Assembly: GCF_031326225.1 (NCBI RefSeq)
Contig: NZ_CP133720.1
Span: 1,240,001 to 1,304,000 of the forward strand
DNA length: 64,000 nt
From: Undibacterium cyanobacteriorum
GTDB lineage: Bacteria; Pseudomonadota; Gammaproteobacteria; Burkholderiales; Burkholderiaceae_D
Reading direction: 5' to 3'
The translations under genes were made by a program, and so were the position numbers. Shown piece after piece: positions 34,407 to 44,107 of this stretch (position 1 is the stretch's first letter; the number at the start of each line of letters is the position of its first letter). The notes beneath the pieces are model-generated. The model searched no databases. It saw only the letters and a list, made by a program, of their open reading frames with translations, and was not told the origin of the DNA.

Positions 34407-35801
34407 ATGTTGTCTATGCACCGTCCTCATTCTTCTACACATTGGGCTCCTCAGTTTTCTTCTGCTCCGTCTTTTCTTTGTGCTTCGGCTTTTCTCATCA
34501 TGGCAGGGCTTGGTTTTGGCATTGTTCAGCAAGCTCAAGCCAAACTAGTCCTGTCGACCGAAGTTGAAAAACAAAATGAAGCGAAAAAGAAACTCGGTGT
34601 AGCAGCCACCAAGTCCCAAGACAAAGCGGCTAGCGCCAGTGTTTATCCACATGCCATGGAGCCGATTGGCACGGTGCGTCAAATCTATGACGGAGTATTA
34701 AGTCCGGAACTGGCAGTTGCCACCTTCCGCAATATTGATCGCCTCTTTCCCGTCAATAAGATACGTGCCGCCCAGCCGAATCAAGTCTTGCCCTTAGTGC
34801 CGGCGTCAGCGCAGCAAGTGCAAAGTTTGGCGAAGTTAAACTGGAATGAGCGCGGTGTAGGATTGAATCTTGACCGCTTCTATGAAGCCAATCGGATCGC
34901 GGCAGTATTGGTTCTGAAGGACGGTAAGGTGGTGTTGGAACAGTACCGCTACGGTAATTCACCGAAGACTCGCTGGATGTCGATGTCGGTCGCAAAGTCC
35001 ATCACCTCGACCTTGGTAGGGGCGGCCATCAAGCAAGCGAAAATCAAAAGTGTGAATGACAAAGTCATTAGCTATGTTCCTGAACTCAAGAATAGTGGCT
35101 ATCGCGATGCCAGCATTCGTGATGTGTTGATGATGGCTTCCGGAGTGGCGTGGTCAGAAACCTATGCAGACCCACGCTCTGATCGACGTCGCTTACTAGA
35201 GGCGCAGATTGGGCAAAAGCCGGGCGCGGTATTGGAAGTGTTACGACAATTGCCGCGTGTGGCGGAGCCTGGTACGGTCGCTAACTACAACACAGGCGAA
35301 ACGCAGATCGCGGCCTACGTCTTACGGAATGCAGTGGGGAGTTCTTTGTCTGACTACTTGAGTGAACGCATTTGGCGCCGCCTTGGCATGGAAGCGGATG
35401 CGTATTGGTGGTTGGATGCACCGAATGGTGTTGAAATCGGCGGCAGCGGTATCGCCGCCACCTTGCGCGATTATGGGCGCTTTGCATTATTCATGCTGGC
35501 GCAAGGCAAAATCAAAGACGAAAAAATCCTGCCCGATGGATGGACCTATGAAGCCACCACGCCACGTCTTTTGAAAAATGGACGTCCTTTGGCCTATGGC
35601 TATTTGTGGTGGCCAGCAACGTCTGCAGAAGCACAACGCGATGCTGCCTACGCGGCAATTGGTATTCATGGGCAAGCGATGTATATCAATCCGCGTACCC
35701 AAACCGCGGTGGTGCTGTGGGGCGCACAGCCGCAGCCAACCGGCGGCGCCGCCACTGATTACTGGGCTTTCTTTAATGCAGTGAATGCAGCTTTACGATA
35801 G
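34407..35801 (+). CDS. Serine hydrolase of the class C beta-lactamase fold
   Basis: 464 residues from the ATG at 34407, which has TGGGAG at good spacing; the frame is open from 34368. A signal-like hydrophobic stretch ends near VQQAQA. The catalytic SxxK is in SMSVAKSITST, the YxN motif is YNTGE, and an HGQ segment (IGIHGQAMY) takes the place of the KTG triad, as in many esterase/peptidase relatives (EstB, DAP type). It is exported and probably cleaves an ester or peptide; true beta-lactamase activity is not implied. It stands alone, facing the FimV-like gene. Confidence 0.9.
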   Translation: MLSMHRPHSSTHWAPQFSSAPSFLCASAFLIMAGLGFGIVQQAQAKLVLSTEVEKQNEAKKKLGVAATKSQDKAASASVYPHAMEPIGTVRQIYDGVLSPELAVATFRNIDRLFPVNKIRAAQPNQVLPLVPASAQQVQSLAKLNWNERGVGLNLDRFYEANRIAAVLVLKDGKVVLEQYRYGNSPKTRWMSMSVAKSITSTLVGAAIKQAKIKSVNDKVISYVPELKNSGYRDASIRDVLMMASGVAWSETYADPRSDRRRLLEAQIGQKPGAVLEVLRQLPRVAEPGTVANYNTGETQIAAYVLRNAVGSSLSDYLSERIWRRLGMEADAYWWLDAPNGVEIGGSGIAATLRDYGRFALFMLAQGKIKDEKILPDGWTYEATTPRLLKNGRPLAYGYLWWPATSAEAQRDAAYAAIGIHGQAMYINPRTQTAVVLWGAQPQPTGGAATDYWAFFNAVNAALR

Positions 35802-35856
35802 TGCTAGTAAGTCTTTGTCAGATGGCTTGCTGCATACGCGAGTGATGTCCGCTCGC

Positions 35857-38277
35857 TTATCGTACCAAAGGCTCTGTAGTTTGCGCTGCATGGCTGATCA
35901 TATGATCGGCTTGCTGGGATTTCTTCGCCTCAATTTCACGGATTAAACGTTCTGCATGTTTGCGTTGGTTGAGCGGCGCGTCTTGAATAACTTCTTCCAG
36001 CAAAAGAATCGCCCCCTCATGATCGCCCATTTCAGTGTACGCAACGGCCAATTTGATTCTGACCTCAAATGGCGACAGCATGAACTTATCGTCCTGCCCA
36101 CCGTGGTTACGATCCGCATCGATTTGACGCGCTTCGCGTGACGGTTCTGGTAAGCGGGGCGCGATATTCATTTCATTTGTGGCCACGGCATCTTGCGACG
36201 TGGTGGTCGCTGTAGCAATGTTCGAGCCATCGTTGACCGTTGCGCTCATCGCGTCATCAAGGGCACCGAATTCAGGCGTGATCATCGCCTCTAATTTCGC
36301 ATGATTGATTTTTGCGCGCTCGGAGTGCTGATAGCTTAATGAAGCATCAATTTGTAGGGCGGATTTTGGCGCACTCTCTTTGGCTTTGAAACTTTCGACT
36401 TTTGGCGTCGACACTGGCACAAATAAGAACGCTGCACGATCAAGTTTCTTGAGCTGCTGTAGATCGCGTGGACGATCTGCAGTACGTGCAAGTGTTAGCA
36501 AATCTTCGAGTTTCTCGAAAATCGCCAGATCAAACCCTTGACGCGGATTGATGCGTGAATTGCCGACTAAACGTTCGAGATAGGCAACGATGTCATCAGA
36601 GGCCCAAAGCTCGAGTATTTTGTTGATCACGTGAGGGAAATCCGCCAACTGTTTTTGCTCGACCGCACCTGGCATTTCCCAAGGTTCGAGCTTCAAGTTA
36701 AAGTATTTTTTGATCTCACGATATACGCGTTGATAGGCTTCAGCGTCGTTATTGGCGCGGCAGTGATCGAGTTCAGAAAGAAGCTCACGTGGCGAACTCG
36801 GTTTCTTCTTGCTTGGTGCCGGCGTGTATGTTTTGGCGGCTTCTACTAAATCATCGTCACTTGCCTTGCTCATCGCAAAGGGTTCGATTTCTTTAATCGA
36901 TGTATCTTGTGGCAAAGAAGCGTTTGGTGTTTGCGCTACGGATGCAGCTGGGGTCGTCGGCATTGCTTGAGGTATAGTGGCGCTTGGATTGGTCGTGCTA
37001 GCCTTGGCCAGTTTATAACCGAGTGGTTTGTGACTCGATGAACGTGCTTGCATTTTGTTGGCATCACGGTCGAAAGCGAGACTATCGTCTTCTTGCTCTG
37101 TATGCGTTTCTACCACTTTTCGGAACACTTCTTCGGCTGCTTTTGCTGGATCATTCGCGGCTGTTGCTTCAGTCTTTTTCTCAGACTCTTTTTCAGGCTT
37201 TTTTTCAGACTCTTTTTTTGCAAGCTCAATCAACGGATCACTCGGCGTTAAGCGGATGCTGTCTTCGGCTTGTTCGCTTGGCTTATAAACGCGCAACCAT
37301 GAGTCGACATAACCTTTGACTGCAAAAAATTCATCTGGTTTGGTTGCGGGGGTAACCGGAGTTGGTGTGGTCGCGCTCGTTTCAGCTTCTTTGCTTGCTT
37401 CAAGTTTGGCTGGTGCTGATGCTTGATGTTGATCAAGCTGATCGAGCTGATAGTGTTCAAGTTCTTCGACAAAATAATCGCGTGAAATATTTGTACTACG
37501 TTGTGCGCTTAAGGCTTGGCGACGACGTTCAGCGGTATCGATATCAGGTGCAGTTTGATTGCTCTGGCTTGCTTGATTGACGAAACTGGGCTCCTGTCTG
37601 AATTCTTGTTTGGCTTCTTGTTTCCACATGTCGAGTTTTGAACTATCTGGCTTGTGGATGTCTTGTTGATTAGAATCTTGCGGGCCTTGTGCAAGAGCGA
37701 AGCTGGATACGCTTGAATGTGCCGCGAGATCGCTAGTGTCGACAAACTGCAGTAAGGAGTCCTGGAAATTGCTCAGTGTATTTGAGATCGCGTGCATACC
37801 ACGGTTGACCAGGTTACGCGCATGAAGATGCCAGAAATAAGCCAGCGCGGCCAATATGCTCATGACAAAGATAGCGACCAATGCTTGGGCCCACAACAGA
37901 CGCTGTTTGCCGGATTCCATGATTTGTATGCGTTGGCGATTGATCTCGGCGTTTTCCTGCAGCAGTGTGGTCATTTGCTTTTGCAGCGCATCACGTAGCT
38001 GTGCTTGGTTTGCCTTCAACTCTTGTTCAGGGCTGCGCGCGTTGGTGTTAGGATTAGCGCCGCCGTTACTTTGCGTCGCTTCGCCAAATTTACTTTTTTC
38101 GTAAGTGGTATTGCTATCGTAGCCAGCGTAAGTATCTTTGCGAAGATCGACATCTTGGTGTGAATTACCCGCATTGCCGACACCTGAGCCACTGGCGCTA
38201 GTGCTCAGTGCAAGCGAAGCGAGGATGCAAGTAAGAATGAGGCGAGTCGCAGATAACCAAGGTGGCGTATGTTTCAT
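35857..38277 (-). CDS. Large FimV-like membrane protein
   Basis: 806 residues. A signal peptide (LILTCILASLALSTSASG) is followed by an Asn/Gly-rich stretch, a coiled-coil region (about 85-125), one membrane helix (LLWAQALVAIFVMSILAALAYFW, near 130-150) and a long low-complexity section rich in Gln, Ser, Ala, Thr and Lys/Glu. The C-terminal ~60 residues (SPFEVRIKLAVAYTEMGDHEGAILLLEEVIQDA) match the FimV C-terminal TPR-like domain. No LysM domain is visible. FimV proteins act in polar assembly, twitching motility and peptidoglycan interaction. It is a single gene with no pilus genes beside it. Confidence 0.8.
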   Translation of the reverse strand: MKHTPPWLSATRLILTCILASLALSTSASGSGVGNAGNSHQDVDLRKDTYAGYDSNTTYEKSKFGEATQSNGGANPNTNARSPEQELKANQAQLRDALQKQMTTLLQENAEINRQRIQIMESGKQRLLWAQALVAIFVMSILAALAYFWHLHARNLVNRGMHAISNTLSNFQDSLLQFVDTSDLAAHSSVSSFALAQGPQDSNQQDIHKPDSSKLDMWKQEAKQEFRQEPSFVNQASQSNQTAPDIDTAERRRQALSAQRSTNISRDYFVEELEHYQLDQLDQHQASAPAKLEASKEAETSATTPTPVTPATKPDEFFAVKGYVDSWLRVYKPSEQAEDSIRLTPSDPLIELAKKESEKKPEKESEKKTEATAANDPAKAAEEVFRKVVETHTEQEDDSLAFDRDANKMQARSSSHKPLGYKLAKASTTNPSATIPQAMPTTPAASVAQTPNASLPQDTSIKEIEPFAMSKASDDDLVEAAKTYTPAPSKKKPSSPRELLSELDHCRANNDAEAYQRVYREIKKYFNLKLEPWEMPGAVEQKQLADFPHVINKILELWASDDIVAYLERLVGNSRINPRQGFDLAIFEKLEDLLTLARTADRPRDLQQLKKLDRAAFLFVPVSTPKVESFKAKESAPKSALQIDASLSYQHSERAKINHAKLEAMITPEFGALDDAMSATVNDGSNIATATTTSQDAVATNEMNIAPRLPEPSREARQIDADRNHGGQDDKFMLSPFEVRIKLAVAYTEMGDHEGAILLLEEVIQDAPLNQRKHAERLIREIEAKKSQQADHMISHAAQTTEPLVR

Positions 38278-38661
38278 AGCGAATCCGAATCGGTAAGGAG
38301 CAGCGATTTTAGTGGAGAACGCGCGTAAAAAAATAGTAAATGAATAATTTTTTGCGCAAAACTGACAATCGAATGCAAATACAATTTCAGGCTGGAAATC
38401 TTGCTTTTTGACATGCTACGGCTGATCTTAGGGTTACGGCTAAAATCATCGGCGACTTAAGTAAAAGTCGTGAAAGAATGCGAGTGGTCTTATGATTGGT
38501 GTCGGGTCTATGCGACAGACTGTTTTTTTTTGAATGTGGTCGGGACGAAGGAACCGCGATTGCACTCGCCCGCCGCTCCGGCATTCAAACTTGGATAATG
38601 CGCTTCGATGTGATTTCGATGTGACGTCGAGGTCACGGCTTGATGAAGGGATAAAAAATAT
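38278..38661. other. 384-bp gap between the FimV-like gene and the GFA gene
   Basis: It holds the divergent promoters. A hairpin GCGCGTAAAAAAAT..ATTTTTTGCGC (38321-38357) lies close to the FimV-like start. A weaker inverted pair TTGAATG../..CATTCAA (about 38531-38587) lies mid-gap. No reading frame or RNA gene is convincing. Confidence 0.5.
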
Positions 38662-39039
38662 ATGCTGCATCGCGGAAGCTGCCATTGTGGCGCTGTTCAA
38701 TTTGAAGTTGAGTTGGATCATCAAATTGATGTGGAAGATTGTAATTGTTCGATTTGTCAGATGACTGGCTTCTTGCACGTGATTGTGCCGCAACGCCAGT
38801 TTCGTTTGATTCAAGGGCAGGAATCTTTGACGTCATATCGTTTTAATACCAAAGTTGCGGAGCACTTGTTTTGTAAAGTGTGCGGCGTGAAACCATTCTA
38901 CGTCCCGCGCTCCAATCCCGATGGCGTCGATGTCAATTTACGGTGTTTGGCAACGCGTCCCGAGCGGGTCAATATCGTCAATTTTGACGGGCAAAATTGG
39001 GAGAGCGTTGGCCATCTTTTGCGCGATAAGAGCGCGTGA
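38662..39039 (+). CDS. GFA (CENP-V/glutathione-dependent formaldehyde-activating) family protein
   Basis: 125 residues, one zinc-binding GFA domain with all expected cysteines: GSCHCGAVQFEVE at the start, DCNCSICQMTG near residue 31 and HLFCKVCGVKPFY near 68. The family includes formaldehyde-glutathione adduct enzymes but most members are uncharacterised. AAGGG precedes the ATG. It is single, and its stop is immediately followed by a 9-bp tandem repeat. Confidence 0.92.
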   Translation: MLHRGSCHCGAVQFEVELDHQIDVEDCNCSICQMTGFLHVIVPQRQFRLIQGQESLTSYRFNTKVAEHLFCKVCGVKPFYVPRSNPDGVDVNLRCLATRPERVNIVNFDGQNWESVGHLLRDKSA

Positions 39040-39040
39040 T

Positions 39041-39096
39041 GTAGGTGGAGTAGGTGGAGTATGTGGAGTATGTGGAGTATGTGGAGTATGTGGAGT
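39041..39096. repeat. 9-bp tandem repeat, about six units
   Basis: Two units of GTAGGTGGA are followed by four of GTATGTGGA and a partial unit, beginning 1 bp after the GFA stop. The array is clean, so it may vary in copy number between strains. A shorter repetitive patch, CCAAGTTGCCAAGGTGCCAAGTTG, split over about 39162-39186, lies beyond it. Confidence 0.9.
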
Positions 39097-39194
39097 GACG
39101 GGCCTCTGCGTTCGGCTCGATGTGTCCGATGCGCAAAGTGCGAAGGATGTTCCGCCTCAATTACCAAGTTGCCAAGGTGCCAAGTTGTCGAGGA

Positions 39195-40634
39195 TTAGAG
39201 TTGATGTAGCTTTGCGCGAGTCGCCAAGGCATACTTGACCCACTTACGTTTTCGCCAGCGGTGATACATGAGTAGTCCTCGTAGCCATTCGTCGGCAGCA
39301 AAGGCGAGCCAAACCCCGACCAAGCCCCAGCCCCAATGCAGGCCTAAGAGCCAAGCGAAGACGACCGCCACACCCCACATCGACACTAGACCGGCATACA
39401 GAGGGAAACGCGCATCTCCGGTGGCACGCAGCGAGTTGATCACCACTAAATTGAAAGTTCGTCCGGGTTCTAAGATCAAAGAGACTAACAGTAAATGGGC
39501 ACCGGCTTGAATGATTTCTTCTTGGGCTGTGAACAGTTGAAATAAAGGTCTCGCACACAAGACGACGAGGACGCTCATGAGCACAGTCAAGCCCACGCCA
39601 ATGCGCAGACTTTGCAAAAGTTGTTGGTAAGCGCGTTCGAGTTCACCAGCACCGACCATGTGGCCAATTAAGATTTCTGTACCGATGCCGATCGAGATGC
39701 TCAAAATCATCATGATCATCGATAGCTGCATCGCATAAGTGAACGTGGCCATCGGCGTTGCTCCCATTTGCGCGATGAAATAGGTAATCACCATAAAGCT
39801 AGTCCACCAGCACAGATTTTCGCCGGCTGAAGGAATCCCGATATGGAGAATTTTTCCGATCATGCTGCGTGAGAATCGCCACAGAGAGTCAAAGCGAGCA
39901 TGGAAATGGAGAAGCTTTCTTGTCAAAACAAAGTAGGCAACACAGGCGATGGCACGGCTGATCACGGTTGAAATGGCGGCTCCAACGACACCTAGCGCGG
40001 GTAGCCCAAATAGTCCGAAAATGAGCACGGAATTGAGTCCAATATTGATGAGATTCATTCCTAAAGCCACCGCCATTACTTCTCGCGTATGAGCGTGGGC
40101 GCGCAAAATCGCCGCCAGCACAATATTGAGCGCCTCCAAAAACAAAGTGCCACCCATCAGCGCCAAGAATGGGCGTGCATAAGGCAAGAGTGAAGGTGGG
40201 AGATGCATCAGGCCCAGCATTTGCTCTGAGAAGAAGAGTGTCAGAATACTGATAAGTAAGCCTAACCAAACGTTGATGCCGAGTGCATTGTGCGCCACTT
40301 GTTCAGCGCCCTGACGGTCTTGTGCCCCGAGATAGTGGGTGATGACGACGCTACAACCGAGCCCAATAAAGGAAAACAGCACGATGAAAAACACCACGAT
40401 TTGATTGGCCACTGAGACACCCGCCGCGGCATCGTCGCCAAGGTGGCTAATCATGAAAATGTCGATCATGCCCGGCAAAATATGCGATAACTGCTCGACC
40501 AAAATCGGCCAAGTGATGGCGAATAAACTCGCACTGGCGAGCGAATGTGACTGTGAATCTGAATTGGATGTTTGTACTTGGGACATCGCCGATTGAATAA
40601 TGCTTGAACAGGGCTGCGGCTGACGTCGCGCCAT
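39195..40634 (-). CDS. MATE-family multidrug/toxin exporter
   Basis: 479 residues with about 12 helices in two homologous halves. The first half begins ITWPILVEQLSHILPGMIDIFMISHLGD, and the second begins near IGIPSAGENLCWWTSFMVITYF. This is the NorM/DinF-type fold, which exports cationic compounds using Na+ or H+. The start is uncertain: an internal ATG at 40586 would drop 16 residues, and neither site has a strong ribosome sequence. Neighbours give no hint of substrate. Confidence 0.92.
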   Translation of the reverse strand: MARRQPQPCSSIIQSAMSQVQTSNSDSQSHSLASASLFAITWPILVEQLSHILPGMIDIFMISHLGDDAAAGVSVANQIVVFFIVLFSFIGLGCSVVITHYLGAQDRQGAEQVAHNALGINVWLGLLISILTLFFSEQMLGLMHLPPSLLPYARPFLALMGGTLFLEALNIVLAAILRAHAHTREVMAVALGMNLINIGLNSVLIFGLFGLPALGVVGAAISTVISRAIACVAYFVLTRKLLHFHARFDSLWRFSRSMIGKILHIGIPSAGENLCWWTSFMVITYFIAQMGATPMATFTYAMQLSMIMMILSISIGIGTEILIGHMVGAGELERAYQQLLQSLRIGVGLTVLMSVLVVLCARPLFQLFTAQEEIIQAGAHLLLVSLILEPGRTFNLVVINSLRATGDARFPLYAGLVSMWGVAVVFAWLLGLHWGWGLVGVWLAFAADEWLRGLLMYHRWRKRKWVKYALATRAKLHQL

Positions 40635-40896
40635 GTCACTGATGAACGTACTGCATTATAGCCTGACATAGCCTGACATCTTAGAAGCGAAGTCGAGGCT
40701 GATCTGTTGCAAACCAGTGCCGAGGAACTTCGCGACTCCATTTGTATCTATAGTTTTTTAGTCGCCTCGGCTATATTGCAGAGATTGCTGAAGAATCAAA
40801 TAAGCACTCTCAGCGATCTACCTCGTCACATTTGTGCTGTTGGCCAAACTCAATACAAATAAGCGGCATGCTCGATCAAAGTGAAGTTTAAAAGAG

Positions 40897-42291
40897 ATGA
40901 AAATGTCTAGTCGAAAATATCAAACTTGCGCTCTCAAGAAAATGAAAACTCTCAAAAAATCAGTTTCATCTTTACGCGTGCTGACCTGGCTTCTTAGCAG
41001 TACGATCGGAATCTGCGCAGCGCACGCACAGGCACAAGCACAAGCCCAAACTCAGGCACCTGCACCAACCAATGCAGAAGCGATGACACTATTGGTCCCC
41101 GAACGCGTATTTGATGGTAAGCAAATGCACACGGATTGGGTCGTGCTTGTGAAAGGTAATAAGATTGAAGCAGTAGGTCCGCAGCCTATGAAGCTGAGCG
41201 CGACGACCAAAGTGCTCGGTCTAAAGGGAATGACTTTGATGCCAGGCATGATCGAAGGGCACTCTCATTTGTTTCTACATCCCTATAACGAGACCGCTTG
41301 GGATGATCAAGTGCTGAAAGAAACCCGCACCGAACGTAGTTTGCGGGCCGGCAATCATGCTAAGGCGACCCTAATGGCAGGGTTCACGACGGTGCGTGAT
41401 CTCGGTACCGAAGGCGCGGCCTTTGATGACTTTGGCTTAAAGCGCTCGATCGAGAAGGGCATTATTCTGGGGCCACGTATGATCATCGCTAGTCGCGCTT
41501 TGGTCGCCAAAGGTGCCTATGGGCCTAAGAGTCAAAATCCTGATCTCGATTTGCCGCAAGGTGCGGCTGAGGTCGCAGGCTTGGAACAAATCAGCCAAGA
41601 GGTGAGAACGCAGATTGGAAAAGGGGCGGATGTGATCAAGGTGTATGCCGATTATCGCGCAGGTCGCGATGGTGAGGCTGCACCTATCTTTTCCGTCGAA
41701 GAGATGGCGCTCATGGCCTCATTGGCTAAGAGCGGTAATCGACAGCTGGTCGCCCATGCAGCCAGTCCTGAGGGCATGCGACGAGCAGTCGAGGCAGGCG
41801 CCTCAACGATTGAGCATGGCGATGGTGGCACGGAAGAAGTGTTTCGTCTGATGAAAAACAAAGGTGTGGCCCTGTGTCCAACCTTGGCGGCGGGCGATGC
41901 GATTGAACAGTACCGCGGATGGAAGAAGGGCAGCGAACCAGAGCCCGCCCGAATTACGGCTAAACGTCAGAGTTTCGCCTTGGCGCTGAAAGTCGGTGTG
42001 CGTATGTGCATGGGGGGCGATGTTGGTGTGTATGCCCATGGCGATAACCTTCGCGAAATGGAATTGATGGTGGACTATGGCATGCCGATGTTGGATGTCT
42101 TGACCGCAGCGACCTCAGGCAACGCCCAGATTTTTGGTTACGGCGATCGCATCGGTAGCGTCAAAGCGGGTATGCTGGCGGACTTAGTGGCAGTCGAAGG
42201 TGATCCCAGTCAAGACATCAAAGCTTTACGGAAGCTGAAGTGGGTGATGAAGGACGGCAAAGTTTATCGTCAATTAAGTCAATCAGAATAA
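40897..42291 (+). CDS. Secreted metal-dependent amidohydrolase (imidazolonepropionase/prolidase-like)
   Basis: 464 residues. A long n-region and signal peptide end in AHAQAQAQAQTQAPAP, a short Ala-Gln repeat. The amidohydrolase core is complete: HxH in MIEGHSHLFLHP, the carboxylated lysine in DVIKVYADYR, His in LVAHAASPEG and STIEHGDGG, and Asp in MGGDVGVYAHGDN. A closing composite domain reads GSVKAGMLADLVAVEGDP. Relatives include Xaa-Pro dipeptidases with this fold. It lies 21 bp before a DUF885-like gene on the same strand, so both are probably expressed together as periplasmic hydrolases. Confidence 0.92.
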   Translation: MKMSSRKYQTCALKKMKTLKKSVSSLRVLTWLLSSTIGICAAHAQAQAQAQTQAPAPTNAEAMTLLVPERVFDGKQMHTDWVVLVKGNKIEAVGPQPMKLSATTKVLGLKGMTLMPGMIEGHSHLFLHPYNETAWDDQVLKETRTERSLRAGNHAKATLMAGFTTVRDLGTEGAAFDDFGLKRSIEKGIILGPRMIIASRALVAKGAYGPKSQNPDLDLPQGAAEVAGLEQISQEVRTQIGKGADVIKVYADYRAGRDGEAAPIFSVEEMALMASLAKSGNRQLVAHAASPEGMRRAVEAGASTIEHGDGGTEEVFRLMKNKGVALCPTLAAGDAIEQYRGWKKGSEPEPARITAKRQSFALALKVGVRMCMGGDVGVYAHGDNLREMELMVDYGMPMLDVLTAATSGNAQIFGYGDRIGSVKAGMLADLVAVEGDPSQDIKALRKLKWVMKDGKVYRQLSQSE

Positions 42292-42312
42292 AATTTGAGG
42301 GAGTATGCAACG

Positions 42313-44043
42313 ATGATGAAAACGAAGAGAAAACAATCGGTAATGTTCGTGGCATGCTTATGTGCGTGGGGCATTGCGCATTCGAGTCAAGTGGAAGTCG
42401 GTGGAGCCTCTGACGGAAGCATGCAGACGATTTCTGACAAAATTGCACAGTCTGGAGCCGCTCAAACTAAGCCAGCCAAGGGGGCAAAGAGCGCCGCGGC
42501 AGCCAGCTCCAGATATGCAGAACTGCTATCTTTATTTTCAGAATGGCGCAACTTTGAACGTCCTGTCTTCAAAAACGGAGTGCCTGATTATAGTCCGCAA
42601 GCGCGCTCCGCTACGTGGCCGCAATTCAAGAAATTAGAAGCACGGCTACTGGCGATGGATACTAGCAGCTGGAGCGCGGCAGAAAAAGTTGATTGGAAAA
42701 TCGTTCGTGCCGAGATGAATGGTTATGCATTCAATCAGCGTGTCCTGCAGCCTTGGGTGCGCGATCCGGCTTTCTATTTGTCGATCTACAATGAAGCTTC
42801 CGATACGCCAGCGCGAGAAGGACCAACTCATCACGCGACGATCGAATTGTGGCAATACCGTTTTCCATTATCCATTGCAGATCAAAGCAAATTGGCGCAA
42901 CAGCTCATGACGATTCGTCCTTTGTTGCAGCAGGCGAAAAAGAACTTGACGGGTAATGCGAAAGATCTGTGGCTCGCTGGTACGTCGACGATGCAACAAC
43001 AAGTCGAAGAACTGCATGCACTGGACACCAAAGTGGCAACGCAAGCCAGTGCTGAGCTCAAGCAGGCGATCACAGAGGCGAGCAATGCTAGCAAGGATTT
43101 CGTTGCCTGGTTAGAGCGCGAAGGCAAGCAAAAAACGGGACCTTCTGGGATCGGTAAAGAGCATTACACGTGGTATCAACAAAACGTTCATTTGGTGCCG
43201 ATGACTTGGCAGCAAGAGGTCGATTTATTGCAACGCGAATTGGATCGCGCATGGGCGAATTTGAAGCTCGAAGAACAACGCAATAAAGATCTGCCACCGA
43301 TGAGCGCTGCGGCCTCAGTCGAAGAGTTTAATCAACGTGCAGATAAAGCTGCTAGCAAGTTGATGCGCTTCTTAAAAGACAAGGAAGTGATGCCAATCAA
43401 GGCGAATATGGAACCAGCCTTGCGTGAACATCTGCAAGCTTTCGTGCCTGAGGAAAAGCGCAACTTCTTTAGTATCACCTTGCATTACGATCCTGCTGCC
43501 TTGTACTGCCATTGGTATCACTGGTTTGATTTGGCACAGATGCGCGATGAACCGCATAGCAGCCCTATCCGACGCGGTCCTTTGTTGTACAACCTGTGGG
43601 ATACACGTAATGAAGGTGTTGCCACAGGCGTTGAAGAGATGTTCATGCAAATGGGCTTGCATGATGATAGTCCCCGCTCGCGTGAGTTAGTGTGGATCTT
43701 ATTGGCGCAACGTGCAGCACGTGGACTGGGATCTTTGTATGCGCACGCCAATATGAAGTCGATGGAAGAGGCCAGCAAAGTGCATCTCGATTGGACACCA
43801 CGGAATTGGATGCGACGCGAGCCGCACCTGCTGAAGTTCGAGCAGCATCTCTACTTGCGTCAACCGGGCTATGGTACGAGTTATGTGGTTGGTAAATATC
43901 TGATCGAAAAATTGATGACGCAAAAAGCCAAGCAGAGCGAACTTCAACATCAACAGTTTGTGATGCGCGACTTTTTCCGCGACTTTAATGAGTTCGGTAA
44001 TATCCCAGTCAGTTTGACTAGCGAACAAATGCTGGCGAAATAG
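42313..44043 (+). CDS. Exported DUF885-like protein (putative peptidase)
   Basis: About 576 residues from the ATG at 42313, preceded by GGGAG. A signal peptide (VMFVACLCAWGIAHSSQ) is visible. GIGKEHYTWYQQNVHLVPMTWQQEVDLLQREL matches the central DUF885 signature, a family with a thermolysin-like helical fold. The usual HE..PGHH zinc motif is not evident: the corresponding region reads TRNEGVATGVEEMFMQMG, keeping Glu residues but lacking the paired His. It may have lost peptidase activity or use another metal site. It follows the amidohydrolase and ends at a terminator. Confidence 0.8.
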   Translation: MMKTKRKQSVMFVACLCAWGIAHSSQVEVGGASDGSMQTISDKIAQSGAAQTKPAKGAKSAAAASSRYAELLSLFSEWRNFERPVFKNGVPDYSPQARSATWPQFKKLEARLLAMDTSSWSAAEKVDWKIVRAEMNGYAFNQRVLQPWVRDPAFYLSIYNEASDTPAREGPTHHATIELWQYRFPLSIADQSKLAQQLMTIRPLLQQAKKNLTGNAKDLWLAGTSTMQQQVEELHALDTKVATQASAELKQAITEASNASKDFVAWLEREGKQKTGPSGIGKEHYTWYQQNVHLVPMTWQQEVDLLQRELDRAWANLKLEEQRNKDLPPMSAAASVEEFNQRADKAASKLMRFLKDKEVMPIKANMEPALREHLQAFVPEEKRNFFSITLHYDPAALYCHWYHWFDLAQMRDEPHSSPIRRGPLLYNLWDTRNEGVATGVEEMFMQMGLHDDSPRSRELVWILLAQRAARGLGSLYAHANMKSMEEASKVHLDWTPRNWMRREPHLLKFEQHLYLRQPGYGTSYVVGKYLIEKLMTQKAKQSELQHQQFVMRDFFRDFNEFGNIPVSLTSEQMLAK

Positions 44044-44049
44044 AAGTCT

Positions 44050-44079
44050 GGCCTGCGGTGAAGCTTCGCAGGCCTTTTT
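44050..44079 (+). terminator. Intrinsic terminator after the DUF885-like gene
   Basis: GGCCTGCG and CGCAGGCC form a perfect 8-bp stem around a 9-nt loop, followed by TTTTT, 6 bp after the stop. Confidence 0.93.
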
Positions 44080-44107
44080 CGTAGATGCTTAGGTGATCTT
44101 GAGATGC

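Noticed and set aside
37023..38104. Several + strand frames opposite the FimV-like gene
   Set aside because: They are antisense shadows of a low-complexity coding region, with no ribosome sites or conserved motifs.
39041..39096. Possible CRISPR array
   Set aside because: Units are 9 bp with no spacers and no cas genes are present.
38898..39167. Reverse-strand frame with repeated His-Ile-Leu
   Set aside because: The repeat HILHIL is simply the 9-bp tandem array read in antisense, overlapping the GFA gene.
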